Origin: Celeribacter halophilus
GTDB lineage: Bacteria; Pseudomonadota; Alphaproteobacteria; Rhodobacterales; Rhodobacteraceae
Assembly (NCBI RefSeq): GCF_900114135.1
Contig: NZ_FORY01000014.1
Location: forward strand, 1-64,000
DNA length: 64,000 nt
Direction: 5' to 3'
The notes beneath the pieces are model-generated. The model was not told the DNA's origin. It saw only the letters and a program-made list of their open reading frames with translations, and made no database searches. The translations under genes were made by a program, and so were the position numbers. Of this stretch, positions 1 through 7,996 are shown one piece after another (position 1 is the stretch's first letter; each line of letters starts with the position of its first letter).

Positions 1-295
1 AATATGCTGACGCCTTGCGTAGTATCTCATTGGCTTGGCGTAGCTCCCGGTTTTCCCTTTCGAGGGTTTTAATCCGATCACGTTCTTCAGTAGTCACGCC
101 GTCGCGCATACCACTATCCTTCTCGGCCTGCTTGACCCATCCGTTCAAGGTCTGGGGTATACAGCCGATCTTGGGTGCAATGGCCGCAATCGCGCCCGCC
201 TGCGTTTCGTAGGAGCCTTGATGCTCAAACACCATTCGGACCGCACGTGCGCGGACCTCAGGCGAGTAGCGATTTGCCATTTTACTTTTTGTCAT
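1..295 (-). CDS. IS3-family transposase OrfA, partial
   Basis: OrfA is the DNA-binding half of the two-frame IS3 transposase. The reading frame opens with [20 protein letters not shown] from the ATG at 293-295 and runs off the window after about 98 codons. It shows the HTH_Tnp_1 layout: a helix-turn-helix with [19 protein letters not shown], then a leucine-zipper-like stretch ([20 protein letters not shown]) that in this family mediates dimerisation. The OrfB integrase half, normally joined by a -1 frameshift, would lie to the left of base 1. Identity to a named IS cannot be given without a search. Confidence 0.88.
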   Translation of the reverse strand, partial: MTKSKMANRYSPEVRARAVRMVFEHQGSYETQAGAIAAIAPKIGCIPQTLNGWVKQAEKDSGMRDGVTTEERDRIKTLERENRELRQANEILRKASAY

Positions 296-347
296 AACCA
301 TCATCCTTACTTAAGTTGATGGTCTCCGGCAAACTCGGGGCAATTCA
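1..347 (-). mobile_element. IS3-family insertion sequence, one end, cut by window edge
   Basis: This is the transposase-OrfA end of an IS3-family element that continues past base 1. The outer end appears to lie at about 347, where the minus strand reads TGAATTGCCCCGAG and continues to about 321, the usual TGA-type terminal repeat of this family. OrfA starts 26 bases inside this repeat. The other end and the target duplication are outside the window, so the exact boundary is inferred. The element abuts and probably interrupts the recombinase gene to its right. Confidence 0.7.
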
Positions 348-1580
348 CTCCGACCAAATGGCCTCTTCAGAGTTCGGATCGTTGTGGCTTTCAGAAACTG
401 TGCCGATAAAGCGGTCTGCTACCGGGATGAAAGCCGCTCCCACAAGCTTTTCCATTCGTTGAAAATGGTCGATTGATGCATCGACATAAGCTTGGCAGGA
501 CGTTACATTGATGTGCCCTGCATTCGCTGCAATTTCTTCCGCACTACAGCCTCGAAGTGCGAGCATGGTGAGGAAGGTATGACGGTCACGTCTTGGATTG
601 CCATGAATGACGTGACCTGTAACCGGGCTCACGACTTCCAGGCGCTCCATTACTTTCCCATAAGTTTTTTTGAGGGTACTAATGCTACGGTGCCCATGTG
701 GCGAAGATAAGTCCTTTGCTCTTTTTGAAGGAAAAATCGGAGCCTGATTGCGGTCCTCCTCAGGAGCCAATCGAGGTGTTACATTCGTCTCAATCTGCAT
801 TGCAAGAATGTTTGAAAGGCCTTGTGTTACAGGCTTCCAAGGCATGAAAGCTTCACGCCAACCGGCTATCCCGCGCTGTTTTTTCATAGGAATTTTTATA
901 TACGAGCGACCTTCTTCATGACGTAAGTCTCCAACTTTCAGGTCAGCAATTGAAGAAAGGCGGGCACCTGTTCCTCGAAGCACACGGAACATAGAATATT
1001 CGTCAAGGTTAAGCTTGCCTTCGTTGAAAGCATCGTCGAGGGCAACACGGATTGCTTCATCTTCTGAGGGGCGGTATGGGCCATCATTTTCATCCCATGT
1101 CAGCACGGTGGAATAGACTCCACTATTAGTCGGGATGTTCAGACGATTGATCAAATCAAAAGCCTCGTCCTCTACGAAGGTGCCATGAAACCGCCGCCAT
1201 GCTTTGAACAGACCTTTTAATTGCAACACTCTTGCCGCTGACGGTGAGCTGTTCATCCAAAGCGCGACTAATTCCCCATCAATAATACTGAGGTCACATT
1301 TAGGGGTGTTTTGTGAACTGCGGAGTAATGCGAGGAAAGCATTGAAGTAGGTTACAGATGTGGATGCCACATACACAGCAACAAGCTTTGCGAACACATG
1401 ACGGATTTCAAATTCAAATTCGGGCGAGACGAGTTCGGTAAGCAAACCAAAGTTCAAACTATCGCGCTGACCTTCGTTGCGCAGCACCCAAACATCATCG
1501 TAGATATTTATGTCGGCGTGATGTGCTGTCTTACGCCATGTTGAGCGAGCGCGGGGCAGGGTGGATAGTTTTTTCGTCAA
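345..1580 (-). CDS. Tyrosine recombinase/phage integrase family, 3' end probably replaced by the IS
   Basis: This 411-residue protein is a site-specific DNA recombinase of the tyrosine family. The catalytic half shows the first arginine in RGTGARLSSIADLKVGDL, a lysine-containing beta hairpin (KIPMKKQRG), the second arginine box in RRDRHTFLTMLALRG, a histidine in AANAGH and the presumptive nucleophile Tyr in CQAYVD. The usual His of the HxxR box is not present (Arg instead), so activity is uncertain. Its start overlaps the stop of the upstream recombinase by 4 bases (ATGA), so the two are translationally coupled. The stop codon at 345-347 coincides with the first three bases of the IS end, so the native C-terminus has probably been lost or altered. 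Confidence 0.8.
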   Translation of the reverse strand: MTKKLSTLPRARSTWRKTAHHADINIYDDVWVLRNEGQRDSLNFGLLTELVSPEFEFEIRHVFAKLVAVYVASTSVTYFNAFLALLRSSQNTPKCDLSIIDGELVALWMNSSPSAARVLQLKGLFKAWRRFHGTFVEDEAFDLINRLNIPTNSGVYSTVLTWDENDGPYRPSEDEAIRVALDDAFNEGKLNLDEYSMFRVLRGTGARLSSIADLKVGDLRHEEGRSYIKIPMKKQRGIAGWREAFMPWKPVTQGLSNILAMQIETNVTPRLAPEEDRNQAPIFPSKRAKDLSSPHGHRSISTLKKTYGKVMERLEVVSPVTGHVIHGNPRRDRHTFLTMLALRGCSAEEIAANAGHINVTSCQAYVDASIDHFQRMEKLVGAAFIPVADRFIGTVSESHNDPNSEEAIWSE

Positions 1581-2818
1581 CGTTCATTCTCCACAAGAAG
1601 TCCGGCTTCAAATGCTTTTTGAGTGAGATGGTCGCCACGATAATGGGAGGCGCTTTTGCTAAAATAGCTCCATCCCCCCATGTAATTTGCAAAACGATCC
1701 AGCTCGGCAGGCGGGATGCCTTTTTCGACGGACCAGTCCACAAGTTGTTGTATCCAAGCACTCCGAAGAGCATGGGGATGTAATCCCTGTATCCCCAAAT
1801 GAGCTCCGAGTTCCTCGACGGCTTCAGATACAACTACAGGGGAGATCGGTTGGCCGCGAGAGTTATTTCCATCGGACAGGAAAGCAAATGGTGAATTTCC
1901 AATTTCCGCCATATCCGCACCAAAACCAAGCAGATAGTCGTCCAGACGATCTGCCACCTCTGGGGTGATGGGAACAATACGGTCCATTGTCTTGGCATTC
2001 GGTTCCCGGATCCGGGGATCGTTTGGGTCATCAGGCCGACGATGCACATCAACCACACAACGATTGGTATCGATGTCTGCCGCGCGCAGTTGGCGCAATT
2101 CACTATTACGGAGGCCACCAAAGACCAGAAGCGTTACAATAGCCCAGTTGCGCGACCGAAGCCTTTCATTGGACCAAATTTTCGCGGGATCTCCTGTCGC
2201 GGCGAAGGCAACGACCTTAGCAAGATCATCGGCACGAATGGCGCTACGTGTTCGTGAAGAGCGACCTTTAGGGCGCAACTCTTTAAGAAAGTTAATCATT
2301 TCTTTCCGCAGTGGAGCCCGTCTGCGCTTTTCCGCAGGTCCTGCTTTTGCCTCACCAATTCGAGCAACGAGATCAATATATCGTGCCGCCGATGTAATTC
2401 GACGAGCTTTTGTTTGATTGACTGTCGTGGGGGCTTTCTCCAACAACCTGTTACGATCCGCAGTGGTAACTTTGGGGTCGTTCAATTTGCGTAACATTGC
2501 CGTTTCGAGCCCCAATCGCTCAGCGATTATCTCGATTTCGTAATCATCGAGGTAGTCTCCATCTTCAAGGCGTTGATGGAAATTTTTGAAGTCTTCGAAA
2601 ATCAATACTTGGCCGAGATGCAATAAATCGTTGGCTACGGACTCCATCGTTAACGCGGCGGCATTCTTGGCTCTAAGGTCGAGCATAACGCAGGTGGGGT
2701 AATGTGCCGGCACACCGGTGATATCGAAAATAGTAGGGAAACGTTCGCCATTAGGTCGAACATGAATTCGGACGTGATGAAAATACCGGTAAAGTGCTAT
2801 AGGCAAGTATGGGCTCAA
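1577..2818 (-). CDS. Tyrosine recombinase/phage integrase family
   Basis: This 413-residue protein is the first gene of a tandem pair of tyrosine recombinases. Catalytic residues are visible in order: Arg in LVFGGLRNSELRQL, the HxLR box in LHPHALRSAW, the Trp/His position in NYMGGWSYF and the nucleophilic Tyr in SASHYRG. The N-terminal 200 residues are a helical SAM-like core-binding region typical of the family. The downstream recombinase begins inside its last codons. Overlapping tandem recombinases are known from elements such as the recombinase-in-trio (RIT) type; only two are visible here, so the assignment to such an element is a guess. The pair probably mobilised or integrated a neighbouring island. 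Confidence 0.8.
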   Translation of the reverse strand: MSPYLPIALYRYFHHVRIHVRPNGERFPTIFDITGVPAHYPTCVMLDLRAKNAAALTMESVANDLLHLGQVLIFEDFKNFHQRLEDGDYLDDYEIEIIAERLGLETAMLRKLNDPKVTTADRNRLLEKAPTTVNQTKARRITSAARYIDLVARIGEAKAGPAEKRRRAPLRKEMINFLKELRPKGRSSRTRSAIRADDLAKVVAFAATGDPAKIWSNERLRSRNWAIVTLLVFGGLRNSELRQLRAADIDTNRCVVDVHRRPDDPNDPRIREPNAKTMDRIVPITPEVADRLDDYLLGFGADMAEIGNSPFAFLSDGNNSRGQPISPVVVSEAVEELGAHLGIQGLHPHALRSAWIQQLVDWSVEKGIPPAELDRFANYMGGWSYFSKSASHYRGDHLTQKAFEAGLLVENER

Positions 2819-3305
2819 TTTTTGTTCATGATATGTTCTATATAAAATAGTTTCTTTAGATATAGCAAGAGGTTAAAATATGAAATGTCCGATCTTAGTG
2901 CGAATGTCGCATAATGCGTCTTATGTTAAATTTATACTGGTGCAGAATGCAGCCGAAGCGGAAAAGATATTGAGCTATAAATTCGCACAAAACCGAACTG
3001 CCGCATAGAATTGGCCGACTCATTCCCGAGCGCTCCGCACTGGCCCAAACCAAAGCCGCGCACTGGTCCAATCTTTGCGGGAGGTCCCTGTGTAATCTCC
3101 TCGCATATCTTCCCACCCCTCTGGAGACCGCAGCATTGTTGAAAGCACTATCCCCATTTGTGAGCCCGTGCGCTTCCCGTCCGGCCTCGCTGCGTGAGAA
3201 AGCTGCTTTTGCTTTGTCTCTCGGAGCCATGGTGACATGTGCTTTGACGCTGGCGAGAGGGAGTGTCCCCGTAATATTAGACCAAGATTCACGAGGTGAA
3301 GTGGC
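2819..3305. other. Intergenic stretch between recombinase pair and serC-like gene
   Basis: This 487-base stretch contains the promoter region of the recombinase pair on the left (AT-rich around 2820-2880) and the ribosome binding site GAGGTGA for the next gene on the right (about 3292-3298). Open frames exist on both strands across 2895-3305, but they lack convincing starts, overlap the next gene, and show no motif I recognise. It may contain degraded sequence from an earlier insertion. No RNA gene or repeat was seen. Confidence 0.4.
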
Positions 3306-4496
3306 ATGAATTCCCTGAATACGATTGATCATCCAGCCCTCTGCGGTTCGCTCAGATCTCCGGTGCCCGCTGACGAGGTTACAAACTTCAGCCCAGGTCC
3401 GACGTCCCTGCCGAAAGCTGTCGAGCAAGTGATCGCGGACGGTTTCAACAAGCCGGGCCTGACGTCTTTGGCCTTGTCGCACCGGTCGCCGGAGTTTCTG
3501 GACATCCTTAGCCACACAGTCGAAACCCTCCGTTCTGTGATGAACATTCCCGACACATATGAGGTGTTGTTCACGCACGGCGGTGGCCACGGGCAGTTTG
3601 CGGCCCTACCGTTGAACCTCTGCCATGATGCATCCGATGTTGCCACTTATGTGGTAAACGGGACGTGGTCGGAGCGTGGTCGGGATGAAGGGCAGCGATA
3701 CTGCCGTGTTCAGACAATTGATGCCCGCGATCCGCAAACCGGCGCTTACAAAAGCTTTCCCGAGCTGACAGAGGACAACATCGATCCCGACAGCAAATAT
3801 GTCTATCTGTGTTCGAACGAGACGGTGAACGGCATCGAGTTGCACAGGCTGCCCAAACTGCCGGAATCGCGCAAACATATTCCGTTGGTTGTGGATGCCA
3901 GCTCCGATTTTTCGACCAAGCCCATTGATTGGGAAGGCTGTGGTGTCGGCGTTCTGTTCGCCTGCGCCTCGAAGAATATCGGCCATCCCGGCGTGACCCT
4001 GACCGTGATCCGTAAGGACCTTCTCGGCAAGGACAAGGCCTCTCCGCTCTGTCCGGGCGTTTTCAACTACACGACGAACAGTGAAGCGGGCAACCTCTGG
4101 AACACGCCGGCCACGTTCAATATCGAAGTCGTCGGTCACATGATGGACTGGATCGCAGCACAGGGCGGCATTGACGAGATCGAACGGCGCTCCATCGAGA
4201 AGGCCACGGCATTGTATGATGTCATTGATGGCTCTGACGGTTTCTATGGCACGCCCGTGGACGAGAAAGCCCTCAGAAGCCGGATGAATGTGCCGTTCAA
4301 TGTCGCGGGCGGAGACGAGGAACTGACAAACATGTTCCTGATCCAGAGCTGGGAAAAAGGCATGATCGGCCTTCGGACCCTGACGCCTTTCGGTGTCGGC
4401 GACTATCTCCGTGCCAGCCTCTATACCGGGGTGCCTGTGGAGGGTGCTTTGAAACTGGCCGAATTCATGCGTGATTTTGCGCGCAAACACGGTTGA
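3306..4496 (+). CDS. SerC-like class V aminotransferase
   Basis: The 396-residue product is a PLP enzyme of the phosphoserine aminotransferase (SerC) fold. It has the SerC signatures NFSPGPTSLP (about 27-36), SHR at 58-60, FTHGGGHGQFAALPLN, the Schiff-base lysine K223 in ASKNIGHPG, and NTPATFNIE. It resembles the E. coli-type enzyme rather than the form usual in alphaproteobacteria. In E. coli SerC the substrate phosphate is held by two His-Arg pairs; the first is kept here (H59-R60), but the second, from the HRxVGGxRAS motif, is replaced by LTPFGVGDYLRAS. The true substrate may therefore not be phosphoserine. No serA or serB lies nearby. A strong terminator follows. The start ATG has GAGGTGA upstream. 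Confidence 0.75.
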   Translation: MNSLNTIDHPALCGSLRSPVPADEVTNFSPGPTSLPKAVEQVIADGFNKPGLTSLALSHRSPEFLDILSHTVETLRSVMNIPDTYEVLFTHGGGHGQFAALPLNLCHDASDVATYVVNGTWSERGRDEGQRYCRVQTIDARDPQTGAYKSFPELTEDNIDPDSKYVYLCSNETVNGIELHRLPKLPESRKHIPLVVDASSDFSTKPIDWEGCGVGVLFACASKNIGHPGVTLTVIRKDLLGKDKASPLCPGVFNYTTNSEAGNLWNTPATFNIEVVGHMMDWIAAQGGIDEIERRSIEKATALYDVIDGSDGFYGTPVDEKALRSRMNVPFNVAGGDEELTNMFLIQSWEKGMIGLRTLTPFGVGDYLRASLYTGVPVEGALKLAEFMRDFARKHG

Positions 4497-4553
4497 CATA
4501 GCGCTTCGCGAAACGCCGGAATACGGATTTTCGTGTCACATGCGCAATCTATG

Positions 4554-4582
4554 GAGGGGGCTTTGCAGCCCCCTCTTATTTT
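4554..4582 (+). terminator. Rho-independent terminator of the SerC-like gene
   Basis: A perfect 9-base-pair stem (GAGGGGGCT / AGCCCCCTC) with a 4-base loop is followed on the plus strand by TTATTTT. It sits 58 bases after the SerC-like stop codon. Confidence 0.85.
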
Positions 4583-4742
4583 ACATGTCGTCCACACAAA
4601 TCTGACGCTGTGTGCTCAATCCGACGATGCCATGCTCGACTACATCACCGGCTTTCAGGTGGCGCGGCGGGGTCATGCCAAGGCCCCGTCGGGCCGAAGA
4701 CAGGGCGAGATGCGCGCCTGTGTTGCGCACATCTCCTGTTGT
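4581..4742 (-). pseudogene. C-terminal remnant of an FAH-family (fumarylacetoacetate hydrolase) gene
   Basis: Reading on in the same frame straight after the KGSADH stop codon (4743-4745) gives about 53 codons: GDVRNTGAHLALSS, then GLGMTPPRHLKAGDVVEHG and IVGLSTQRQ, to a TAA at 4581-4583. This resembles the end of FAH-fold enzymes, where GDVI.TGTP.GVG is followed by a proline-rich turn, YLKAGDVVE and a final GIDGLG.QRQ strand. There is no room for the catalytic part, so I read it as the surviving tail after a deletion that fused it behind the dehydrogenase. The match is from memory of the family and has not been aligned. Confidence 0.5.
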
Positions 4743-6257
4743 TTAGGCCAGATCGGCGGGCAGGACGGCTTCGGGAATGTCCTGATAGCAGACGGGGCGC
4801 AGGAAGCGGCGGATGGACAGGGTGCCGACAGAGGTTGCGCCGAAGTTGGTCGAGGCCGGATAGGGTCCGCCATGCACCATGCTGTCGCAGACTTCCACGC
4901 CGGTCGGAAAGCCGTTGGCCAGCACGCGGCCGGCTTTGCGCTCAAGCACCGGAAGCAGACGACGCGCCAGAGCTGTGTCCCCCTCATCCATGTGCAGCGT
5001 GGCGGTGAGCTGACCCACGAGAGACCGTGCGATCTTGTCCATCTCGTCGGCGTCCTTGGCAACGACCACAATGCCCAAGGGGCCGAAGACTTCTTCGGAA
5101 AGCGCGTGGTTGCCAAGCCAGTCACTGGCCGAAACTTTGAAGAGGAAGGGCTTCGCTTCGCGGCGGTCACACATCGAAGTCACAAGATCCTGCACGCCAC
5201 TTTGCGCACCGATCTTGGCCGCCCCTGTGGTGTAGGCTTCGGCAATCCCGTCTGTGAGCATGACCTGCGGGCCTTGCTCCGAGAGGGCGGCTTGTGCGGC
5301 AGCGACAAAAGCATCGCTCTCCGCGCCTTCGATCACCACAACGATACCGGGGTTGGTGCAGAACTGCCCTGCCCCCATCGCAAGGGAGGCGGCCCAGCCT
5401 TTGCCGAGTTCTTCGCCACGGTTTGCTACGGCGTCAGGCAGCATGAACATCGGGTTGATGGAGCCCAATTCGCCGAAGAACGGGATCGGTTCCGGCCGCT
5501 GCGCGCAGAGGTCGAACAAGGCACGCCCGCCACCAAGCGAACCGGTGAAACCCACGGCCTTGATCAGCGGATGCTGGACCAGCGTTTGACCGACGGAGCG
5601 ATCCCCGCCCTGCACCAGCGAGAAGACACCTTTGGGCATGTTGCATTTTTCAACGGCGGCGTGGATCGCCTCCGTGATGATTTCGCCCGTGCCGGGATGG
5701 GCGTCATGGCCTTTAACAACCACCGGACAACCGGCCGCAAGCGCCGCTGCCGTGTCGCCGCCTGCCGTGGAGAAGGCGAGCGGGAAGTTTGACGCGCCAA
5801 AGACCGCAATCGGGCCGATGGGGCGCTGCATCATGCGCAGATCGGAGCGCGGCAAGGGCTGACGGTCCGGCAGGGCCTTGTCATGGCGACGGTCGAGATA
5901 GTCCCCTTTGAGGATGTGATCAGCGAACAGACGCAACTGGCCGGTTGTGCGTCCGCGTTCGCCATTGAGCCGCCCCTCAGGCAGACCGCTTTCCTGCGAG
6001 CCGATCTCGGTGATCGCCTCGGCGCGGGCTTCGATCTCGTCGGCGATGGTGTTGAGAAAGGCGGCGCGTTCTTCGCGTGTGCTGTAGCCAAAGGACCAGA
6101 ACGCCTCTTCAGCCGCTTCACAGGCTGCGTTTACCAGTTCGGGTGTGCCTGCGGAAAATTCATGCGCGGGACCGTGAGCGGGCGCGGAATGAAATGTCTC
6201 CGGTGCGGAAACCCATTCGCCTGCGATCAGATGTTTGCCATGCGGGGTGAAAGTCAT
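4743..6257 (-). CDS. Alpha-ketoglutaric semialdehyde dehydrogenase (NADP+), copy 1
   Basis: This 504-residue aldehyde dehydrogenase most likely oxidises 2,5-dioxopentanoate to 2-oxoglutarate, the last step of hydroxyproline and several sugar-acid pathways. Visible features are the cofactor-binding VFGASNFPLAFS and VVVKGHDAHPGTGE, the GFTGSLGGGRAL loop, the general base in FFGELGSINPM and the nucleophile Cys in AGQFCTNPG. I chose the ATG at 6255-6257 (MTFTPHGKHLIAGEW), which has an AGGAAA site just upstream, over longer in-frame starts. A close paralogue lies at 51861-53381. The hydroxyproline genes 7 kb away lack their own dehydrogenase, so this copy or its paralogue probably serves them. Confidence 0.85.
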   Translation of the reverse strand: MTFTPHGKHLIAGEWVSAPETFHSAPAHGPAHEFSAGTPELVNAACEAAEEAFWSFGYSTREERAAFLNTIADEIEARAEAITEIGSQESGLPEGRLNGERGRTTGQLRLFADHILKGDYLDRRHDKALPDRQPLPRSDLRMMQRPIGPIAVFGASNFPLAFSTAGGDTAAALAAGCPVVVKGHDAHPGTGEIITEAIHAAVEKCNMPKGVFSLVQGGDRSVGQTLVQHPLIKAVGFTGSLGGGRALFDLCAQRPEPIPFFGELGSINPMFMLPDAVANRGEELGKGWAASLAMGAGQFCTNPGIVVVIEGAESDAFVAAAQAALSEQGPQVMLTDGIAEAYTTGAAKIGAQSGVQDLVTSMCDRREAKPFLFKVSASDWLGNHALSEEVFGPLGIVVVAKDADEMDKIARSLVGQLTATLHMDEGDTALARRLLPVLERKAGRVLANGFPTGVEVCDSMVHGGPYPASTNFGATSVGTLSIRRFLRPVCYQDIPEAVLPADLA

Positions 6258-6365
6258 GTCATTTCCTTTTCGTGTGTTGCTTGGAGTCTGAGCAACGAGA
6301 GCTGGCGCAGGGCAACCTGTGTCGTGCCTCTGTCTTACCGCCCTCACAACTGTTTCGTGCTGGCG

Positions 6366-6383
6366 TTTTTCCTATACGAAAAA
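6366..6383. promoter_or_regulatory. Palindromic operator candidate upstream of KGSADH copy 1
   Basis: TTTTTCCTATACGAAAAA is an 18-base inverted repeat (16 of 18 positions symmetric) in an AT-rich island, about 110 bases upstream of the dehydrogenase start on the minus strand. Its position fits an operator, but the cognate regulator is unknown. Confidence 0.4.
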
Positions 6384-6442
6384 ATATAGCAACAAAAGCA
6401 AAAGGTCATGACGTTTTTGCGATATTCGCGATGGGTTGCAAG

Positions 6443-6472
6443 ACTGGCGGGCCAATCCCTTGCCCCGCCAGT
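6443..6472 (-). terminator. Stem-loop downstream of the class III aminotransferase
   Basis: ACTGGCGGG and CCCGCCAGT form a perfect 9-base-pair stem with a 12-base loop, about 70 bases after the aminotransferase stop on the minus strand. No T-run follows on that strand, so it could be a transcript-end stabiliser rather than a true terminator. Confidence 0.4.
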
Positions 6473-6539
6473 ATGATATTGCGCACAGAACCCGTCTCTC
6501 CGGAAGGCGCAAGTGGCGAGGCAAAGGAAGTGATATGGG

Positions 6540-7862
6540 TTATGACAGTGCGGATTGTAGCGCCGTGCCCAGCTTTTCGATCAGTTCGCCGATCTGGTCA
6601 TCTGTGAGGATAAACGGCGGGGCGAGCAGCACATGGTCGCCGCGTTGTCCGTCCACGGTGCCGCCCATCGGGTAACAGATCAGCCCCGCCTCGAAGGCCG
6701 CGGCTTTCACACGCTTGTTGATCCCGCGCGCCGGATCGAAGGGGGATTTGCTTGCCCGATCCTCGACGATTTCCAACCCACGAAACATGCCGCGCCCACG
6801 GATGTCGCCAATATGGGGATGATCTCCGAAAGCATCGCGCAGGGCTTGGTCGAGTTTTTCCCCCATCTGCGCGGCACGGGCGACCATGCCGCCGTCGGTC
6901 AGCTTGGTCACAACCGCATTGCCTGCTGCACAGGCGACCGGATGGCCGATATAGGTGTGGCCGTGTTGGAAGAAGCCGGAGCCTTGCACAAAGACCTCGT
7001 GAATCTGGTTGGTGCAAAGCGTGGCTCCGATGGGTTGATAGCCTGCGCCAAGCCCCTTGGCGATGGTGATGATGTCGGGGGCCACACCGTCCTGTTCGCA
7101 GGCAAACAGAGTGCCCGTGCGTCCCATGCCGCACATCACCTCGTCGAGAATCAGCAACACGCCATAGCGGTCGCAAATTTCGCGGATGCGCTTGAAATAT
7201 CCCGGAACAGCAGGCACCGCGCCCAATGTCGCACCGACCACAGGTTCCGCGATAAAGGCGATCACCGTCTCGGGGCTGACACGTTGAAGTTCGCTTTCCA
7301 GTTCATTTGCAACACGCTGGCCATAGGCCTCAAGGCTCTCGCCCGCCTCTTGTCCGCGATAGGCGTAGCAGGGCGAAATATGCGCGGTATCGGCCAGAAG
7401 CGGCGCGAATTTTTCTTTGCGCCAGACGTTACCACCCGCCGCCAGCGCGCCCAAGGTGTTGCCGTGATAGCTTTGCTTGCGCGAAATGAAACGGGTGCGC
7501 TGCGGCTCTCCGGTCTCGACAAAATACTGCCGCGCCATTTTGAGTGCGGTTTCCACCGCTTCCGAGCCGCCGGAGACGAAATAGACCCGATCTATGCCGT
7601 CTGGCGCATGGGTCACCAGACGTTCGGCCAGAGCTTCGGCAGGGCCGGAGGTGAAAAAGCCGGTGTGGGCAAAATCGAGCGTGGCCACCTGTGTCTGAAC
7701 CGCCGCAATCACATCCGGATCGGAATGCCCGAGACAAGATACCGCAGCGCCGCCGGAGCCGTCGAGATATTGCTTGCCTGTGTCATCATAGATATAGGCC
7801 CCCTCGCCGCGTGTGGCTGTGGGCGGGGTGCTGCGGGAATTGCGGTAGAAAACATGAGTCAT
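6540..7862 (-). CDS. Class III (omega) aminotransferase
   Basis: The 440-residue product is a PLP-dependent fold-type I aminotransferase of the class III family, which moves amino groups from omega- or other amines to a keto acid. It shows the cofactor-binding FVSGGSEAVETALKMAR, the SYHGNTLGAL motif, the Asp of LLILDEVMCGMGRTG that pairs with the PLP pyridine nitrogen, and the Schiff-base Lys in TIAKGLGAGYQP. The specific substrate cannot be read from the sequence. I chose the ATG at 7860-7862 (MTHVFYRN), as the longer frame adds 48 non-conserved residues running into the regulator gene. It is divergent from an RpiR regulator that is likely to control it. Confidence 0.82.
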   Translation of the reverse strand: MTHVFYRNSRSTPPTATRGEGAYIYDDTGKQYLDGSGGAAVSCLGHSDPDVIAAVQTQVATLDFAHTGFFTSGPAEALAERLVTHAPDGIDRVYFVSGGSEAVETALKMARQYFVETGEPQRTRFISRKQSYHGNTLGALAAGGNVWRKEKFAPLLADTAHISPCYAYRGQEAGESLEAYGQRVANELESELQRVSPETVIAFIAEPVVGATLGAVPAVPGYFKRIREICDRYGVLLILDEVMCGMGRTGTLFACEQDGVAPDIITIAKGLGAGYQPIGATLCTNQIHEVFVQGSGFFQHGHTYIGHPVACAAGNAVVTKLTDGGMVARAAQMGEKLDQALRDAFGDHPHIGDIRGRGMFRGLEIVEDRASKSPFDPARGINKRVKAAAFEAGLICYPMGGTVDGQRGDHVLLAPPFILTDDQIGELIEKLGTALQSALS

Positions 7863-7911
7863 TTGATGCTCCGAGGACGAAAAGGGGCCGGTTGGATGAG
7901 GCCCTTTCAAA

Positions 7912-7960
7912 TTTGAAACACACCGATCAAATCTTGACAATATTTGAAACAATTGAAACA
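7912..7960. promoter_or_regulatory. Direct-repeat operator candidate between aminotransferase and rpiR-type gene
   Basis: The divergent intergenic region holds three copies of a 9-mer: TTTGAAACA at 7912-7920, TTTGAAACA at 7943-7951 and ATTGAAACA at 7952-7960, the last two head to tail. This is a plausible binding site for the adjacent RpiR-family protein. Confidence 0.5.
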
Positions 7961-7996
7961 GTGCCCTACAACCTTTGTTTCCTGTAGGATGGTCTC

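Noticed and set aside
2895-3590. A 231-codon minus-strand frame before and into the SerC-like gene
   Set aside because: It overlaps the SerC-like gene by almost 300 bases and shows no family motif. A degraded insertion is possible but not supported.
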